A stretch of DNA of 64,000 bases, from assembly GCF_000245735.1 (NCBI RefSeq), contig NZ_AHTH01000039.1, positions 86,768-150,767 on the forward strand, in the 5' to 3' direction. Positions 45,591 through 53,424 of this stretch are shown in pieces (the stretch's first letter is position 1; every line of letters begins with the position of its first letter). A program made the position numbers and the translations under genes. The stretch comes from Alishewanella jeotgali KCTC 22429 (GTDB lineage: Bacteria > Pseudomonadota > Gammaproteobacteria > Enterobacterales > Alteromonadaceae). A model generated the notes under the pieces. That model was not told the DNA's origin. It ran no database searches and saw only the letters and a list, made by a program, of their open reading frames with translations.

Positions 45591-45750
45591 GGCTCAGTGA
45601 TGAAATTGGTAGACGTGCCGGATTCAAAATGCAATGCGTCTAAGATAGTGGTAGACATAACTCATTGAATAGTCTACGATTCTTGAGTTATTAAAAGTGC
45701 AGCGGTTATGCAAAGTTTTGCAAAGTTCTGTTTCTGCACTAGTAACAAGC
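45591..45750 (+). ncRNA. tRNA-Leu-like 5' half, copy 2, followed by a structured segment
   Basis: GGCTCAGTGATGAAATTGG onward is a diverged tRNA-Leu 5' half ending in GGATTCAAAAT (45620-45630). Its anticodon stem cannot close, so it is not a working tRNA. Downstream lie stems GTAGAC/GTCTAC (45651-45656 with 45672-45677) and ATAACTCA/TGAGTTAT (45657-45664 with 45684-45691), interleaved like a pseudoknot or two alternative folds, then AGTGCAG/CTGCACT (45696-45702 with 45734-45740). A promoter precedes it. It may be a relic of an integrated element or an expressed RNA. Confidence 0.45.
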
Positions 45751-45767
45751 TAAAAGACCTCTCAAAT

Positions 45768-45854
45768 GCCTGGGTGGCGAAATTGGTAGACGCAGTGGAT
45801 TCAAAATCCACCGTTGGCGACAACGTGCCGGTTCGAGTCCGGCCCTAGGCACCA
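45768..45854 (+). tRNA. tRNA-Leu(CAA)
   Basis: A complete 87-nt tRNA with CCA encoded. Acceptor stem GCCTGGG pairs with CCCTAGGC (one G-U), D arm GGTAGAC, anticodon stem GTGGA/TCCAC around loop TTCAAAA (anticodon CAA, reads UUG), long variable arm typical of tRNA-Leu, and T arm with GGTTCGAGTCC. It forms the left border of the island. Confidence 0.95.
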
Positions 45855-46084
45855 AATACAGATCACGTGAAACGCATCTATTTTAATTCTAAAAATTTTC
45901 CGATTTTGGAAAGTTTCTATGTCCTATTTCCATAAAATTTATATAGTTAACCATTCTTATCCCTCATACCTTTAATGTTACGTCTGGACGTAAGTTTTTT
46001 TCTTTTTGAGAAAAGGGTTTGAACTTGTTATAAAGATAGTGTAATACTAGTTAAGTTACTAATCTTTAATAAGGAGTTTTGTTT

Positions 46085-46948
46085 ATGGATATGAGCGTTA
46101 ATGGATATTCTGATTCGTATTTGAAGGAAAATCCTGCGGCTATTTCGTGTGTAAACATAGCAAATTCACTAGTCAATATTCTTGGTGGTTTAGAAAGCTT
46201 TTTGAGTGAAGTCGGGCCTGTTCTGAGAAAGGCGGTCGATGAAGTCATAGATATGCCAAGAACACAGAGATTTAGCTTATCTCAGTTAGAGAAGACCGAG
46301 AAAACTTACATTGGCACAAAAGTAGAAATTCTCATAAGGCACCTGCTTCAAGTACCTAAGGGAAAAGTTCTGGATTTGAGCGTTGATGGCGTTGAGCTTG
46401 ATGTTAAAAATACTATTGGCACTGGTTGGATGATTCCAAAAGAGGCTGTTAATCAACATTGCTTGCTTATCAAAATAAACGACAAAAAGGGCAGATTCAG
46501 TATCGGCGTTGTCTTCTGCTCGCTTGACAATATTACTGCGGGAATGAATCAAGATCAGAAGCGAAGTATTAGCCCTGGGAATAAAGCTATTTTTTGGATT
46601 GGAAAAAACGTACGGATGCAGGAAAATTTTTTCGAAAATTTAAGCCCCGGAGTTTGTGCTCAACTTACTGAGTTGAATGTATCTGGAGCAGAGAAAATCA
46701 GACGACTTTGTCGCTTAGTCCCAAATACAGTAATTGATAGGTATATTGTGGAATGTGTAGCGAATCAAAAAGATCCAATGAAACGATTACGTAAAAATGG
46801 TGGAGCCAGAGATTCGTTAGAGAAAGAGGGAATCCTGATTTTGACTGGTGCGTACGACTCGGAAGAACTGAAGAACCTTGGATTCACTGATGTAAATCAG
46901 GATCAATTCGTAGCAGTCAATACAAGATTATTGAATCTCAAATCTTGA
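46085..46948 (+). CDS. NaeI-family type II restriction endonuclease
   Basis: A 287-residue protein matching NaeI. The stretch S-Q-L-E-K-T-E-K-T-Y-I-G-T-K-V-E mirrors the start of the NaeI endonuclease domain, and the catalytic acid/Lys set appears as E in G-T-K-V-E (about 81) and D-V-K in V-E-L-D-V-K (about 106-108). M-I-P-K-E-A-V and the C-terminal R-L-R-K-N-G-G-A-R-D-S-L also match. NaeI is a type IIE enzyme cutting GCCGGC that needs a second bound site; the same specificity is an inference. I start at the ATG at 46085 (AAGGAG 8 bases upstream); a TTG at 46079 is too close to the site. Convergent with its methyltransferase. Confidence 0.88.
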   Translation: MDMSVNGYSDSYLKENPAAISCVNIANSLVNILGGLESFLSEVGPVLRKAVDEVIDMPRTQRFSLSQLEKTEKTYIGTKVEILIRHLLQVPKGKVLDLSVDGVELDVKNTIGTGWMIPKEAVNQHCLLIKINDKKGRFSIGVVFCSLDNITAGMNQDQKRSISPGNKAIFWIGKNVRMQENFFENLSPGVCAQLTELNVSGAEKIRRLCRLVPNTVIDRYIVECVANQKDPMKRLRKNGGARDSLEKEGILILTGAYDSEELKNLGFTDVNQDQFVAVNTRLLNLKS

Positions 46949-46963
46949 TGTTAGCTTAAGAAT

Positions 46964-46993
46964 AGGGGTTAGGTATAGCTGAGTCTAACCCCT
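46964..46993. terminator. Hairpin between convergent restriction and methylase genes
   Basis: AGGGGTTAG (46964-46972) pairs with CTAACCCCT (46985-46993). It separates the two convergent stops but has no U tract on either strand, so it is terminator-like only. Confidence 0.5.
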
Positions 46994-47000
46994 TAAAAAA

Positions 47001-48011
47001 TTATGCGATCTCTTCTTTTAATTGCTCAGGAGATTTTGTCTCATCAAGAGATCTTTTAAGTGAATTACACGTTAAGGCATTGACTATTGCTTTTCCAACA
47101 GCTTCGGCTACAGGGGGAGGAAAGGCATTTCCGATTTGCCTATATGCATGTGTTTTCTTACCAAAAAAATCCCAGCTATCTGGAAAACCTTGGATTCTCG
47201 CCGCCATTCTGAGTGACAGATAAGGCATATTTTCGAAACCTTCTTTTCCTATAAAATCTTTTGAAGGCGAGTCATACTCAACAAGATGAGCATTGATTCC
47301 CAGTTCTTTCCAAGCTTTTTTTGCTCTTGTAGGACCCAAATCTGGCCCGCCATGTTTTTTTGAACCGCCTACTAAAGTTGGTGCAATTTTATTAGCTTTT
47401 AACATCCAATCTCTGGCATGTGGCCAACCATTTTTGGCTATTAAATCGTAAAGAGCTTTACCCACTGTAGGCGCCAAATCTGGTTGTTCAGTTGGCCAAC
47501 AGAAATCTTTGAAGTACTGATTTTTAAGAGCAACTAATATCACTCTCGGTCTTAACTGAGGTACTCCAAAGTCAGACGCGTTTAAAAGCTTCCATTCTGA
47601 GCTATAACCGAGAGTTCGCAATTTATCTGTTATTGAATTTCTATATTCAGTGAATTTCTCATCGAGTAAGCCCCTAACGTTTTCTAACATAACGGCTTTT
47701 GGAGAGCACTGCTCAACAATTCTCAAGGCTTCGTCAAACAAATTCCTCTCGTCATCAGCTCCAAGTTGTTTTCCCGCGGCTGAAAAGGGAGGACATGGTA
47801 CACCACCAGCTACTAAGTCAACACCTTTATACTCAAATGCGTCGAAAGCCCGAAGATCCTGATTTAATACCTTCCAATGCTTTCTATTTAAGCGCAAAGT
47901 CTCACAAGCATGCTCATCAATCTCTACTAGACATAAATGATCAAAACCAGCATTTTCTAAACCTAATGCCTGGCCGCCAGCGCCTGCGCAAAGTTCAATT
48001 GATGTAAACAT
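47001..48011 (-). CDS. DNA (cytosine-5) methyltransferase
   Basis: A 336-residue C5-cytosine methyltransferase. The conserved motifs are in order: motif I E-L-C-A-G-A-G-G-Q-A-L-G, motif IV with the catalytic Cys in G-G-V-P-C-P-P-F-S (about residue 73), motif VI L-E-N-V-R-G-L, motif VIII with Q-L-R-P-R-V, and motif X Q-I-G-N-A-F-P-P-P-V. It would protect the site cut by the adjacent NaeI-like enzyme. A GGAGG site precedes the ATG. The gene is AT-rich compared with the backbone, consistent with transfer. Confidence 0.93.
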   Translation of the reverse strand: MFTSIELCAGAGGQALGLENAGFDHLCLVEIDEHACETLRLNRKHWKVLNQDLRAFDAFEYKGVDLVAGGVPCPPFSAAGKQLGADDERNLFDEALRIVEQCSPKAVMLENVRGLLDEKFTEYRNSITDKLRTLGYSSEWKLLNASDFGVPQLRPRVILVALKNQYFKDFCWPTEQPDLAPTVGKALYDLIAKNGWPHARDWMLKANKIAPTLVGGSKKHGGPDLGPTRAKKAWKELGINAHLVEYDSPSKDFIGKEGFENMPYLSLRMAARIQGFPDSWDFFGKKTHAYRQIGNAFPPPVAEAVGKAIVNALTCNSLKRSLDETKSPEQLKEEIA

Positions 48012-48197
48012 TTATAACAACCTCCAAAACCTGATCAAATATACAGCATTCCTTTACTTTCCTAAAGAGTCAGCATCGGTCTTTTTGCTGGCATGCTCTT
48101 AATAGAAATAATTAAAAATGCTTTTACATCGTTATCAGATTGACAATTCACGTTGGGTATAAAACCTAAAAGATTTCCATCAAGCTTTTTGTTAAAA

Positions 48198-48545
48198 TTA
48201 ATTTTGATGGTTATACCCAGGCTGACTCAGAAATATTTTGAGTTCACTAAAGTACTCAGTTTCAAGTAGATTGATGCTTTCGTCAGTAGTGCCGATTTCA
48301 GGATATTCAGAACAACCAAAGTTTTCAGCATTTATAATGGTGTATCTTTTTCCTTGTAGCTCTCGTTCTGTAGACTTCTCGTAGTCAACCCAAAGTATAA
48401 AATATTGGCCGTTGCTCTCGAACCAAAAGCTTGGACAAACATCGTTGTGATAGCTGTTGTCGTGGAGTTGAGGAAAATCGCTAAGATTAAACCCAAGATC
48501 GAAGTTGGCACCAAACTCTTTTTTATACAGCATAGAAAACCCCAT
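48198..48545 (-). CDS. Hypothetical small protein of the island operon
   Basis: A 115-residue acidic soluble protein with many aromatic residues (N-G-Q-Y-F-I-L-W-V-D-Y-E). A second ATG four codons on (M-L-Y-K-K-E-F-G) is an equally possible start. No motif or family is recognised. It lies 46 bases beyond the XRE gene on the same strand and could be the last gene of the integrase operon or an immunity or accessory protein. Confidence 0.55.
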   Translation of the reverse strand: MGFSMLYKKEFGANFDLGFNLSDFPQLHDNSYHNDVCPSFWFESNGQYFILWVDYEKSTERELQGKRYTIINAENFGCSEYPEIGTTDESINLLETEYFSELKIFLSQPGYNHQN

Positions 48546-48591
48546 TAAGTTTTCAGGGCAGTCGCAAGATATTACTGCCCCTAGTTAATGT

Positions 48592-48864
48592 TTAAGACTG
48601 CTGTTTAAACGAGACTTGCACAGACAAAAATGATTTCATCGGTGATACATCAAGCCAGTTACACATATCAATGAATTCCAACAAATCCATTCCTCGTTGA
48701 GCCTGCTCAATCTTGCCAAAATAGCTATGCGGTCTGCCGCTTTTCGCTGCCATATCTCGCATAGTATACCCTTTTGCCATGCGCTGTTCACGTACCCACT
48801 GACCTAATGCGACTCTGCGCGGATCATCATTATTGATGCTCTTGCGTTTCTCTATTCTACTCAT
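48592..48864 (-). CDS. XRE-family helix-turn-helix regulator
   Basis: A 90-residue DNA-binding protein with a single XRE helix-turn-helix (L-G-Q-W-V-R-E-Q-R-M-A-K-G-Y-T-M-R-D-M-A) preceded by a short basic N-terminus. Its ATG overlaps the stop of the DUF2787-like gene by 4 bases, so it belongs to the same transcript. Probably the regulator of the integrative element. Confidence 0.8.
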   Translation of the reverse strand: MSRIEKRKSINNDDPRRVALGQWVREQRMAKGYTMRDMAAKSGRPHSYFGKIEQAQRGMDLLEFIDMCNWLDVSPMKSFLSVQVSFKQQS

Positions 48865-49271
48865 GATGATACCTCCACCTCAAAAACCCCCATATCCAGC
48901 CAGTAGGTTAAAAAGTTATCTTCCCATATCGGGTAGATTTCTCTGGCGACTTCAATAGGGTAATAACCTGTTATGTCCTGAAAGGTGCCAGCGATAAACT
49001 CAAAGTCGAGTGACTTCACCAGCTCGGCACAGTCGCCAATACCTGCATAACAAAAATCGGTGATGTAGCAGAGTTCGTATCTTCCACATCGGCCTGTGAT
49101 CATGATTTCAACCGGATGGTAGCCGCCTTGTTCAGCGCTGTATTTCGGATCACGAAAGTTAACGGTAATGAACTCTGCCATCGGCTCTTTTACCGGCTCA
49201 ATGACTTCGATAAGTGCATCGATAAATCGCTTTGTTACAGGCAAAGCTAAGCCTTCGTACTGAATACGCAT
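48861..49271 (-). CDS. DUF2787-like protein
   Basis: A 136-residue protein that matches my memory of the DUF2787 family found in islands of Vibrio and Shewanella: N-F-R-D-P-K-Y-S-A-E-Q-G-G-Y-H-P-V-E-I, Y-I-T-D-F-C-Y-A-G-I-G and L-D-F-E-F. No function is known. It is downstream of the RadC-like gene and coupled to the XRE gene. Confidence 0.7.
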   Translation of the reverse strand: MRIQYEGLALPVTKRFIDALIEVIEPVKEPMAEFITVNFRDPKYSAEQGGYHPVEIMITGRCGRYELCYITDFCYAGIGDCAELVKSLDFEFIAGTFQDITGYYPIEVAREIYPIWEDNFLTYWLDMGVFEVEVSS

Positions 49272-49307
49272 AGGTGTTTTCCTCTCGATAAATGTTGGGT
49301 TGTGCAG

Positions 49308-49751
49308 CTAAAAAATGTGCGGGTGTGTCTGTTGCAGGCTGCTAAAGCAATCCAGTCCGATAATCAGATGATCCATCACTTTAATGTCCAACACTTCAGC
49401 GGCCTTAATCATCCGCTCTGTAAAGTTAATGTCTGACTGACTGGGTTTCGGGTCGCCTGACGGATGGTTATGGATCAGCAGAATATTCGGTAAATTCAGT
49501 AGCACAGCAGTACGCAGTATTTCAGCAGGACGAACCTGAACCGCATTGACTGTGCCAGTTGCAACGACTTCAAAACAGTTAATGTCGTGCTGTTGTGTCA
49601 GGTTAACGACAATTAACTGCTCTTTTGTTTCATACTTCAGATAGTCAAATAGCTGTGCAATACGCTCAGGTGAGTTAATGTTCTTACCTGTGATATTGCA
49701 GGCCACATCTTTAAATCGATACTTCACATCGATTTCGCGTAACGTTGGCAT
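49308..49751 (-). CDS. RadC-like JAB-domain protein
   Basis: A 147-residue JAB/MPN protein of the RadC family. The metal site is seen in H-N-H-P-S-G-D-P-K-P-S-Q-S-D (two His and the Asp of the JAMM motif) with the preceding Glu region, and D-H-L-I-I-G follows. It lacks the N-terminal helix-hairpin-helix part of chromosomal RadC, as is usual for island copies. Such proteins are very common in integrative elements and prophages; the activity is not proven. Confidence 0.87.
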   Translation of the reverse strand: MPTLREIDVKYRFKDVACNITGKNINSPERIAQLFDYLKYETKEQLIVVNLTQQHDINCFEVVATGTVNAVQVRPAEILRTAVLLNLPNILLIHNHPSGDPKPSQSDINFTERMIKAAEVLDIKVMDHLIIGLDCFSSLQQTHPHIF

Positions 49752-49863
49752 GGCACCTCCAAAACCGTTAAAGCCTGTTAGCTGTTCAGTGCTGTTATAA
49801 GCGCACTGTCAAAACCCCAGAAATTGCCAGAGTGCAGCAACACTCTGGCAATCACGTTCATGG

Positions 49864-50319
49864 TTAAGCCGTCTTTTTCGGCTCTTTAGGTTTTGAGGGT
49901 TTCTGCGGTTTAGCCTGCAAGATTTGTTGATCTAACTCGCCTGCTTCTACGGCTTTGATGATGGCGTTAATCACGGTCGGTAGCTGTGCTTTATCACCGA
50001 CATCGATTGCAGATTTACCTTTATCAAGCTCCATAGGTTTAAAGCCGACACGGATTTCAAAGTAGTAGTGATTGTTGTCGTCGAAGTACCAAGGCCGAAC
50101 CGCTTTGCGCGTTCGCACGGTTTTTCGCTCACCAGTCTCGGGGTCTTTCACTTTTTTATCGCGATACGATTCATAAGGCTGACCGTCTAACATGGCCTGT
50201 ACAATCGCTAACTGCTCATCGAGCTTTTCAATCAGCCGTAAGCGTTTGCCAATAATTGGTGGTTTAGGCTCAATTTTTGGGCGAGCGATAACCTTGAGAG
50301 AACTCAATATACTAGTCAT
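49864..50319 (-). CDS. Hypothetical protein between RadC and AAA ATPase (DUF6641-like)
   Basis: A 151-residue soluble protein. The N-terminus (T-S-I-L-S-S-L-K-V-I-A-R-P) and a basic middle (R-K-A-V-R-P-W-Y-F-D-D-N-N-H-Y-Y-F-E-I-R) precede a Lys/Pro-rich tail (K-P-Q-K-P-S-K-P-K-E-P-K-K). I recall this start from the DUF6641 family but am not sure. It is in the same operon as the ATPase, 39 bases downstream of it. Nucleic-acid contact is plausible from the charged tail. Confidence 0.6.
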   Translation of the reverse strand: MTSILSSLKVIARPKIEPKPPIIGKRLRLIEKLDEQLAIVQAMLDGQPYESYRDKKVKDPETGERKTVRTRKAVRPWYFDDNNHYYFEIRVGFKPMELDKGKSAIDVGDKAQLPTVINAIIKAVEAGELDQQILQAKPQKPSKPKEPKKTA

Positions 50320-50358
50320 AGGTATTTCCTTTGTTAGTCGCTGGCGCTTGTCACTAAA

Positions 50359-52383
50359 TTAGTGAACAAAGCCAATCGTTGGGTTGGGTTGTTTACGTTT
50401 GTTCTCGTCGAGCAGCATTTGCAGCGCTGACTGACGATGGTCTTGCTTGGGTTGAAACTTCATGCGTCTTGCGATAATCGCAAAGTCGCCAGGTGTTAAG
50501 CGATTGAGTGTACTGAGCTGCTGTTGCTCGTCCTGAGTAAGCCTAGAAACGCCCAGAACGCGACGGAACAGCATCAACACTTGCTCTGTGTGCAAGTAGT
50601 CGCATTCAAGCTTAAAATCGAATCTACGCAGTACGGCTTTGTCTAACGCTGTTTCGAAATTAGTTGCAGCGAAGAGCGGCTGCGTAAAGCACTCAAGCTG
50701 TGTCAGGATTTCATTCACTAGCTGCGTTTCGTGCTGCGCCTGAAGCCTGTCACGACTTGTCAGTAAGCTATCGACTTCATCAAGCAGTAGCGCGTGTTTG
50801 TTCCGATGTGCGCTGATAAACAGCTGTCGAACGTTCTGCTCACTTTCACCGACATACTTGCTAAGGACATCTGAGCATTGCACCCGTTTTAGCTTGATAT
50901 CATGCGCTTTTGTTAGATAGTGCGCATACGCAGTTTTACCGGTTCCAGGTGGTCCACAGAGCAGTACGCGAACCGGCTGACCCTGCGATACCGCATGATT
51001 GATTTCATCGATAACGTATTTAGGTTGCTTGAGGTTAAGCAAGCTCACATCAAACGGTATTTCCTGCTGATAGCGCATGTCGTTTTGCCACAGTCCACAG
51101 GCTTCAAGCGTATTTTCAATCACCTCTAGCATGGTGCTTTCGGCTTTGTTTCGCTTCTCACCGACAGTCTTTGTGACATAGGCCGCGTTACCGATGATGG
51201 CCGGTGTGATGTGTTTAACCGCTGCTATCTTTTCAACTGCGTTTTCACTAAGGTTAAGGCCATGCACGGCCTGTTCAGTTAGCGCTTTTAACTTGTTCTC
51301 ATCCGGTGAGTTGATTTCCAGTACCAGTTTAAAGCGGCGTAAGTAACTATCTTCAAGGCAACCAACATGATTGGTTATCCAAATCGCTGGCACCGTATTG
51401 CGCTCCAGCGTCTGATGCAGCATATCTTTGCTGTACGAGCTGTCAGCGTTTTGAAAGATGCTCTCACACTCATCAATCAGTAACAGGTTTTCTGTACTGT
51501 TGCGAAGCAAGGTCTGCACGGTCGTCAGGTACTGCACACGTTGACTGTTCACGTACTTAGTACTGTGTTTCTGCTGCAACTTGCCGTCTGCAATAACCTG
51601 ACTGCCTATCTCAAATAACTGCCGGTCAAGCTCTGAGGCCAGCGCACGGGCTAACTCTGTTTTACCGGTGCCGGCATAACCATACAGCAGCACATTAATA
51701 CCGGTATGCTGAGCAGCCGTCGCTTTTTGCATATACCTACGCAGCAGGTCGATGTTCACATAGTCAAAGTCAGATAGCGTAAATGCCGGAGCAGGGCTTT
51801 TGACTAAAAAGCTTGCCAGTATTTGCTCGCAGGATGTCACGACACTTTTTGTCAGCAGATACTGAATAGGGTTCGACATCTCTAACCACGGCAGATGCTG
51901 TGGTGCTGAATCGGCACTTAGAATGCCTTTTGAAATCAGTGATTCCATCGCCTCAATAATGTGATGCTTATCGAGGCCACTGATATGCTCGTAGAACAGC
52001 ATCAGGTCATGGTCTTGGTCTGGTAACTCAATACAGTCGATTAGGAACTTGGCGTTCGAGTTAATGTTCATGATGAGGATAAACTCAAGCAGCACGGCGA
52101 CTCGCTCATCCAACTCGAAGATACTGCACAACTGACTAAGGTTTTGTCTAACCTGCTCGGTTTTCTTCGGGGCTGGATCAGGTATTTTCAGGAGTTCCAG
52201 CAGCTCAAAGTTCGTGTTGTAATCGTTGTACGATAAGCCCGTGCCTATAATGCGACTGACCATCGGTAACGTTAGCTCAATCATGTACAGCGCATCGGGT
52301 ATTTCAGTCAGTAAGCGATAACACATCGCGCCAGCCATATGATTCAGGTGACGCGAAGGCGATTTATGTTTAGCTTTTGCCAT
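50359..52383 (-). CDS. Double AAA+ ATPase of the integrative element
   Basis: A 674-residue protein with two AAA+ modules. The first has Walker A G-Y-A-G-T-G-K-T (about 232-239) and Walker B L-L-L-I-D-E-C-E (about 300). The second has G-P-P-G-T-G-K-T (about 475-482), a pore-like K-Y-V-G-E-S-E and Walker B L-L-L-D-E-V-D-S (about 530), like the FtsH/katanin class. The N-terminal 150 residues have no known domain. I start at the ATG at 52383 (AAGG upstream), 10 bases after the integrase stop; the frame reaches back inside the integrase gene. A remodelling role for element replication, transfer or defence is possible but unproven. Confidence 0.85.
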   Translation of the reverse strand: MAKAKHKSPSRHLNHMAGAMCYRLLTEIPDALYMIELTLPMVSRIIGTGLSYNDYNTNFELLELLKIPDPAPKKTEQVRQNLSQLCSIFELDERVAVLLEFILIMNINSNAKFLIDCIELPDQDHDLMLFYEHISGLDKHHIIEAMESLISKGILSADSAPQHLPWLEMSNPIQYLLTKSVVTSCEQILASFLVKSPAPAFTLSDFDYVNIDLLRRYMQKATAAQHTGINVLLYGYAGTGKTELARALASELDRQLFEIGSQVIADGKLQQKHSTKYVNSQRVQYLTTVQTLLRNSTENLLLIDECESIFQNADSSYSKDMLHQTLERNTVPAIWITNHVGCLEDSYLRRFKLVLEINSPDENKLKALTEQAVHGLNLSENAVEKIAAVKHITPAIIGNAAYVTKTVGEKRNKAESTMLEVIENTLEACGLWQNDMRYQQEIPFDVSLLNLKQPKYVIDEINHAVSQGQPVRVLLCGPPGTGKTAYAHYLTKAHDIKLKRVQCSDVLSKYVGESEQNVRQLFISAHRNKHALLLDEVDSLLTSRDRLQAQHETQLVNEILTQLECFTQPLFAATNFETALDKAVLRRFDFKLECDYLHTEQVLMLFRRVLGVSRLTQDEQQQLSTLNRLTPGDFAIIARRMKFQPKQDHRQSALQMLLDENKRKQPNPTIGFVH

Positions 52384-52393
52384 TCTGGATACC

Positions 52394-53287
52394 TTACTCA
52401 TAACGCAGTGCCGCGGCTGCTTGCTGCATAAACTGCACATCGCGTTTATCGTAGATTGTGGTAGTGGTAATAGACGCATGGCCTGCCATCTGACGCACGG
52501 TATTAAGGTCAACATTTTGCTCAAGCAGGCGTGTAATATAGGTGCGCCGTAGATCATGCGGTGATGCATTTTCAACACCTATACGCTTTAACTTGCTCTT
52601 AATCAGCCTGAAAACGAGTGACACACTGATAGGGCTATGAGGGCTGACTTTGCCACCTACATGAACCGGACAGAACAAGAAGCCTGCTTGTTTTGAACGC
52701 AATGCCAGCCAGTTTTGCAGATGTTGCTGGCACCATTCAGGCAGAAAGACCGTGCGAGATTTATTGCCTTTACCATGACGCACCAGCAGCGTTTGCTTGC
52801 TGAAATCGAGGTCTTTTATTTCAAGTGCGACAAGCTCAGAGCGTCGAAGGCCTGTACCGAGCAGCACTGCGAACAGGGCAACGTTACGAATACCGGTGGC
52901 AGAGGTTGAGCGCGTTAGGAGGTCAAATAACGATTTAACCTGCTGCTTAGTCAGCGCAGTGCCCTGAAACTCAGGATACTTCAGCTTACTAATGGTACTT
53001 AGCTGCTCTAGTTGTTCTGGATCAGCTTGCTTCATCATGACCGCGATTTTAACGATGCTTTTAAGCGCAACCTGGGCTCGGTTGACAGAGCGAGGTGCCC
53101 AGCCTTCATGCTGTAACAGTGCACGGATTTGCAGCATTTCCTGATAGTTGACGCGATTAAAACGGGTCACATCATCAAGCGGCCAACCCATGATACGAGC
53201 AATGCTGCGCAGTTGTGAGGCAATAGATACCCTGCTTTTTGCCGACAATTTGCTTAGGTAAAGCGAATACGGCGAAGCTGTACTCAT
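52394..53287 (-). CDS. Tyrosine recombinase (integrase)
   Basis: A 297-residue tyrosine recombinase. The N-terminal half is the SAM-like arm/core-binding domain; the catalytic set is complete: Arg in G-T-G-L-R-R-S-E-L (about 148), Lys in H-G-K-G-N-K, H-D-L-R-R (H244, R247), H270 in A-G-H-A-S and Tyr279 in T-I-Y-D. Size and motifs are XerC/D-like rather than of the large phage P4 type. A GGAGGT site lies before the ATG. It heads the leftward operon and is the best candidate for the enzyme acting on the tRNA-Leu core repeats. Confidence 0.92.
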   Translation of the reverse strand: MSTASPYSLYLSKLSAKSRVSIASQLRSIARIMGWPLDDVTRFNRVNYQEMLQIRALLQHEGWAPRSVNRAQVALKSIVKIAVMMKQADPEQLEQLSTISKLKYPEFQGTALTKQQVKSLFDLLTRSTSATGIRNVALFAVLLGTGLRRSELVALEIKDLDFSKQTLLVRHGKGNKSRTVFLPEWCQQHLQNWLALRSKQAGFLFCPVHVGGKVSPHSPISVSLVFRLIKSKLKRIGVENASPHDLRRTYITRLLEQNVDLNTVRQMAGHASITTTTIYDKRDVQFMQQAAAALRYE

Positions 53288-53353
53288 AGAGTACCTCCGA
53301 TAGTTAAGTTGTGATTTTTAGGTGGTTGTAAAACGGGAAAGGGGTGTGATGTA

Positions 53354-53396
53354 AGAGGCTGAATTATAGCACAAAACTGCTCAAAATTCAGCCTCT
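53354..53396. repeat. 12-bp inverted repeat between integrase and acidic-repeat gene
   Basis: AGAGGCTGAATT (53354-53365) pairs perfectly with AATTCAGCCTCT (53385-53396), loop 19 bases, followed by ATTTTT on the plus strand. It could be a terminator or an integrase-binding site; no plus-strand gene ends here. Confidence 0.6.
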
Positions 53397-53424
53397 ATTT
53401 TTGACGCGCTTAGTAGATTTCCCC

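Noticed and set aside
45446..45640. Two additional functional tRNA-Leu genes
   Set aside because: Both stop after the anticodon loop; no 3' half, T arm or acceptor partner follows.
45640..45768. Retron-type ncRNA
   Set aside because: No reverse transcriptase gene is nearby, and the stems do not match a known msr/msd layout.
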